Part shown: positions 60,510 to 61,093 of the stretch, piece after piece
Position numbering within the stretch: the stretch's first letter is position 1
Layout: every line of letters starts with the position of its first letter
Assembly: GCA_944386885.1 (NCBI GenBank)
Contig: CALXCU010000165.1
Location: 1 to 61,093 of the forward strand
Direction of reading: 5' to 3'
DNA: 61,093 bases
Source of the DNA: an uncultured Oscillospiraceae bacterium
GTDB lineage: Bacteria > Bacillota > Clostridia > Oscillospirales > Oscillospiraceae
Position numbers and translations under genes: made by a program
Notes under the pieces: generated by a model
What the model was told of the DNA's origin: nothing
Database searches by the model: none
The model's input: the letters and a program-made list of their open reading frames with translations, nothing else

Positions 60510-61093
60510 TCTTATGCGGCGGGGGGCATGTGTCCCTGGAGGTGGCCTATATGGCCGCCCGGCTGGACTTTTCCATTGTGGTGATCGACGACCGCCCGGA
60601 GTTTGCCAATCAGGACCGCTTTCCCATGGCAGGCCAAGTGCTGTGCAGGCCGTTTTTGGAGGCCCTGGAGACCCTGGGCAGCCGCAGCGATGACTTCTAC
60701 GTGATTCTCACCCGGGGGCACGCCTATGACGGGGCCTGCCTGGATCAGATCCTCCGGGGGGATTACGCTTATGTGGGAATGATTGGAAGCCGCATCAAGG
60801 TGGCCGCCGTCATGGCCCGTATGCGGGAGCTGGGCCACCCGGCCAATGTGCTGGCGGGGGTTCATTCGCCGGTGGGGCTCCAGATCGGGGCCCAGACCCC
60901 GGCGGAGATCGCCGTGTCGATTCTGGGGGGGCGCATCCGGGAGCGGGCCCGGAAGGGTCCGGGGGTGCCGCCGCCGCCGGCGGAGCGGGGCGTGCTGTGC
61001 ACCATTGTGAAGAAGAGCGGCTCGGCTCCCCGGGGCGTGGGGACCTGGATGCTGGTTCACCCCGATGGCTCCTGCCTGGGCACCGTGGGGGGC
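60497..61093 (+). CDS. XdhC-family protein with reversed domain order, cut by window end
   Basis: 199 codons visible, no stop before the edge. AAAGG precedes the ATG at 60497. An NAD-binding-like XdhC_C domain comes first (MERLILCGGGHVSLEVAYMA, VVIDDRPEFANQDRFP, VGMIGSRIKVAAVM, then GLQIGAQTPAEIAVSILGG). The CoxI/XdhC N-terminal domain starts after it (VLCTIVKKSGSAPRGVGTWM). In classical XdhC the order is the opposite. XdhC proteins insert the sulfurated (here perhaps selenated) molybdenum cofactor into hydroxylases. Part of the yqeC-yqeB set. Confidence 0.88.
   Translation, partial: MERLILCGGGHVSLEVAYMAARLDFSIVVIDDRPEFANQDRFPMAGQVLCRPFLEALETLGSRSDDFYVILTRGHAYDGACLDQILRGDYAYVGMIGSRIKVAAVMARMRELGHPANVLAGVHSPVGLQIGAQTPAEIAVSILGGRIRERARKGPGVPPPPAERGVLCTIVKKSGSAPRGVGTWMLVHPDGSCLGTVGG

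Overview
The window looks like the replication-origin region of a fairly GC-rich, endospore-lineage Firmicute of class Clostridia, most like Oscillospirales (Flavonifractor/Intestinimonas-type). This is an inference. It rests on the Firmicute order rpmH-rnpA-yidD-yidC-jag / dnaA-dnaN-yaaA-recF-remB-gyrB-gyrA, strong AGGAGG ribosome-binding sites, T-box leaders, a gpr spore protease, the yaaO-darA-holB-ricT block and a parABS/noc locus. No rRNA or tRNA gene, insertion sequence, prophage or CRISPR array was seen.

Layout. 0-3.7 kb: minus-strand rpmH-rnpA-yidD-yidC-jag. 3.7-5.7 kb: dnaA flanked by two DnaA-box regions, with a DnaA-trio unwinding element in front of dnaN. 5.7-14.4 kb: plus-strand replication and topology genes (dnaN, yaaA, recF, remB, gyrB, gyrA, rnhA). 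14.45-15.3 kb: an AT-rich stretch without genes. 15.3-24.65 kb: a cell-surface locus with a C69 dipeptidase, a DUF6305-like lipoprotein, an ion-transporter-type permease, a 57-residue membrane protein, an M14 aspartoacylase-like hydrolase, CapB/PgsB, CapC/PgsC, the PgsW-type 'poly-gamma-glutamate system protein' and a PrsA-like foldase. 24.75-26.4 kb: an ECF sigma factor and DUF4179 partner behind an ECF-type promoter.

From 26.4 to 57.4 kb almost everything is on the minus strand. It holds surface proteins, glyS (T-box), a DUF2089 regulator pair, gpr, ricT-holB-darA-yaaO, a G5/LysM/M23 hydrolase with a WalR-like box, hisS-aspS (T-box), mgsA, an orphan minD, rsmG, mscL, serS, parB-parA, noc with parS sites, and a two-gene ABC exporter with a very large coiled-coil permease. 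Plus-strand exceptions are rpsT, a YihY-family gene and a DUF3841 pair. If replication starts at about 5.7 kb, this block is head-on to the rightward fork. From 57.5 kb come a divergent TetR regulator, tadA, and the first three genes of a selenium-dependent molybdenum hydroxylase maturation cluster (yqeC, yqeB, xdhC), the last cut by the window edge.

The best candidate for a poorly described system is the 15.3-24.65 kb locus. It has the CapB/CapC amide-ligase core of poly-gamma-glutamate synthesis but no recognisable CapA, CapD or CapE. In their place are a dipeptidase, a metallo-amidohydrolase-like protein, a permease, a micro-membrane protein and dedicated lipoproteins. This could be a make, trim and recapture system for a gamma-linked glutamyl or related polymer.
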